Source of the DNA: an uncultured Comamonadaceae bacterium
Lineage (GTDB): Bacteria; Pseudomonadota; Gammaproteobacteria; Burkholderiales; Burkholderiaceae_C
Direction of reading: 5' to 3'
Length of the DNA stretch: 5,602 nt
Assembly (NCBI GenBank): GCA_937871735.1
Contig: CALMOI010000350.1
Span: 1-5,602 of the forward strand
A program made the translations under genes and the position numbers. The notes under the pieces were generated by a model. The model saw only the letters and a list, made by a program, of their open reading frames with translations. It had not been told where the DNA came from and made no database searches. This document shows positions 5,369 through 5,602 of this stretch, one piece after another (the stretch's first letter is position 1; every line of letters begins with the position of its first letter).

Positions 5369-5511
5369 CTTCGTAGCGCATTTGTGACTCCGCGACGAAG
5401 TTCATTTGCCACCTAAGAGGCGCTCAGGCCACAGCCGCAAGGCAAAGGCCAAAGAAGGCGCACCGACCGTGGAAAAGAGTCCGCCAAACCCGCTTTTTAA
5501 AGAGCAAACTC
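5369..5511 (+). promoter_or_regulatory. Structured 5' leader of rplM, candidate autoregulatory element
   Basis: About 140 nt between the predicted start point and the rplM ATG, with no small open reading frame that I could support. Pairings seen by eye: hairpin A, CTTCGT (5369-5374) with ACGAAG (5395-5400), extended after an A/G mismatch by GCG (5376-5378) with CGC (5391-5393). Hairpin B, GCGC (5420-5423) with GCGC (5458-5461), GGCC (5427-5430) with GGCC (5447-5450), and GCC (5434-5436) with GGC (5441-5443) capped by a GCAA tetraloop of the GNRA type. CCAC (5409-5412) with GTGG (5469-5472) could close B. L13 represses its own rplM-rpsI mRNA in E. coli, so a similar role is plausible here. No folding or covariation was computed. 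Confidence 0.5.
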
Positions 5512-5602
5512 ATGACCAAAACCTTCAGCGCCAAACCCGCTGACGTGGTGCACGAGTGGTTTGTGATTGACGCGACCGACAAGGTCCTCGGACGAGTAGC
5601 CA
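5512..5602 (+). CDS. rplM: 50S ribosomal protein L13, N-terminal part, 3' end outside window
   Basis: Large-subunit ribosomal protein that binds 23S rRNA early in assembly. Thirty codons are visible before the window ends, including KTFSAKPADV and EWFVIDATDKVLGRVA, which match the beta-proteobacterial L13 N terminus; the VIDATDKVLGRVA block is the family signature. The ATG at 5512 is preceded by an AAGAG-like weak Shine-Dalgarno (AGAG at 5501-5504, 7-base spacer). In most proteobacteria rpsI (S9) follows directly, but that lies outside the window. Transcription is expected from the TATAAT promoter at 5357-5362. Confidence 0.96.
   Translation, partial: MTKTFSAKPADVVHEWFVIDATDKVLGRVA

Noticed and set aside
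5379..5408. Direct repeat CATTTG at 5379-5384 and 5403-5408 as a regulator site
   Set aside because: Six bases repeated once in a 30-bp stretch is expected by chance, and no known operator was recognised.

Overview
The window is ordinary chromosomal DNA from a beta-proteobacterium, most likely a Burkholderiales of the Comamonadaceae type. This rests on recognisable protein sequences (AhcY, MetF, RlmJ and RplM closest in memory to that group), high GC, dense packing and the gene order ahcY-tlyA-metF. The frequent TTG leucine codons fit freshwater genera of that family, but I cannot name a genus. There are no mobile elements, CRISPR arrays, tRNAs or rRNAs, and no sign of recent transfer.

Layout. 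Positions 1-473 hold the 3' third of ahcY (+). A 75-bp spacer with a possible weak terminator or promoter follows. Then come tlyA (549-1472), metF (1484-2314) and an rlpA-like gene (2311-2964), all on + and tightly packed: 11 bp between tlyA and metF, and a 4-bp ATGA overlap between metF and rlpA. After a 100-bp spacer, metY (3065-4342, +) has its own good ribosome binding site. It converges on rlmJ (5290-4346, -) with 3 bp between the stop codons. rlmJ is divergent from rplM (start 5512, +, cut by the window end). The 221-bp divergent region carries a strong sigma-70 promoter and a roughly 140-nt leader for rplM that looks structured.

How the genes fit together. Three genes serve one metabolic hub. 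AhcY recovers homocysteine from S-adenosylhomocysteine, MetY makes homocysteine from O-acetylhomoserine and sulfide, and MetF supplies the 5-methyltetrahydrofolate that methylates homocysteine to methionine. Two neighbours, TlyA and RlmJ, are predicted SAM-dependent rRNA methyltransferases that produce S-adenosylhomocysteine, the AhcY substrate. RlpA, a cell-envelope protein, is the functional outsider yet appears translationally coupled to metF.

The points most worth a second look are: a roughly 54-residue, Asp/Glu-rich low-complexity insertion inside the TlyA catalytic domain; the rplM leader with several mutually compatible hairpins; and a symmetric -10 element that could fire both rplM and rlmJ. 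I found no clear new multi-gene system.
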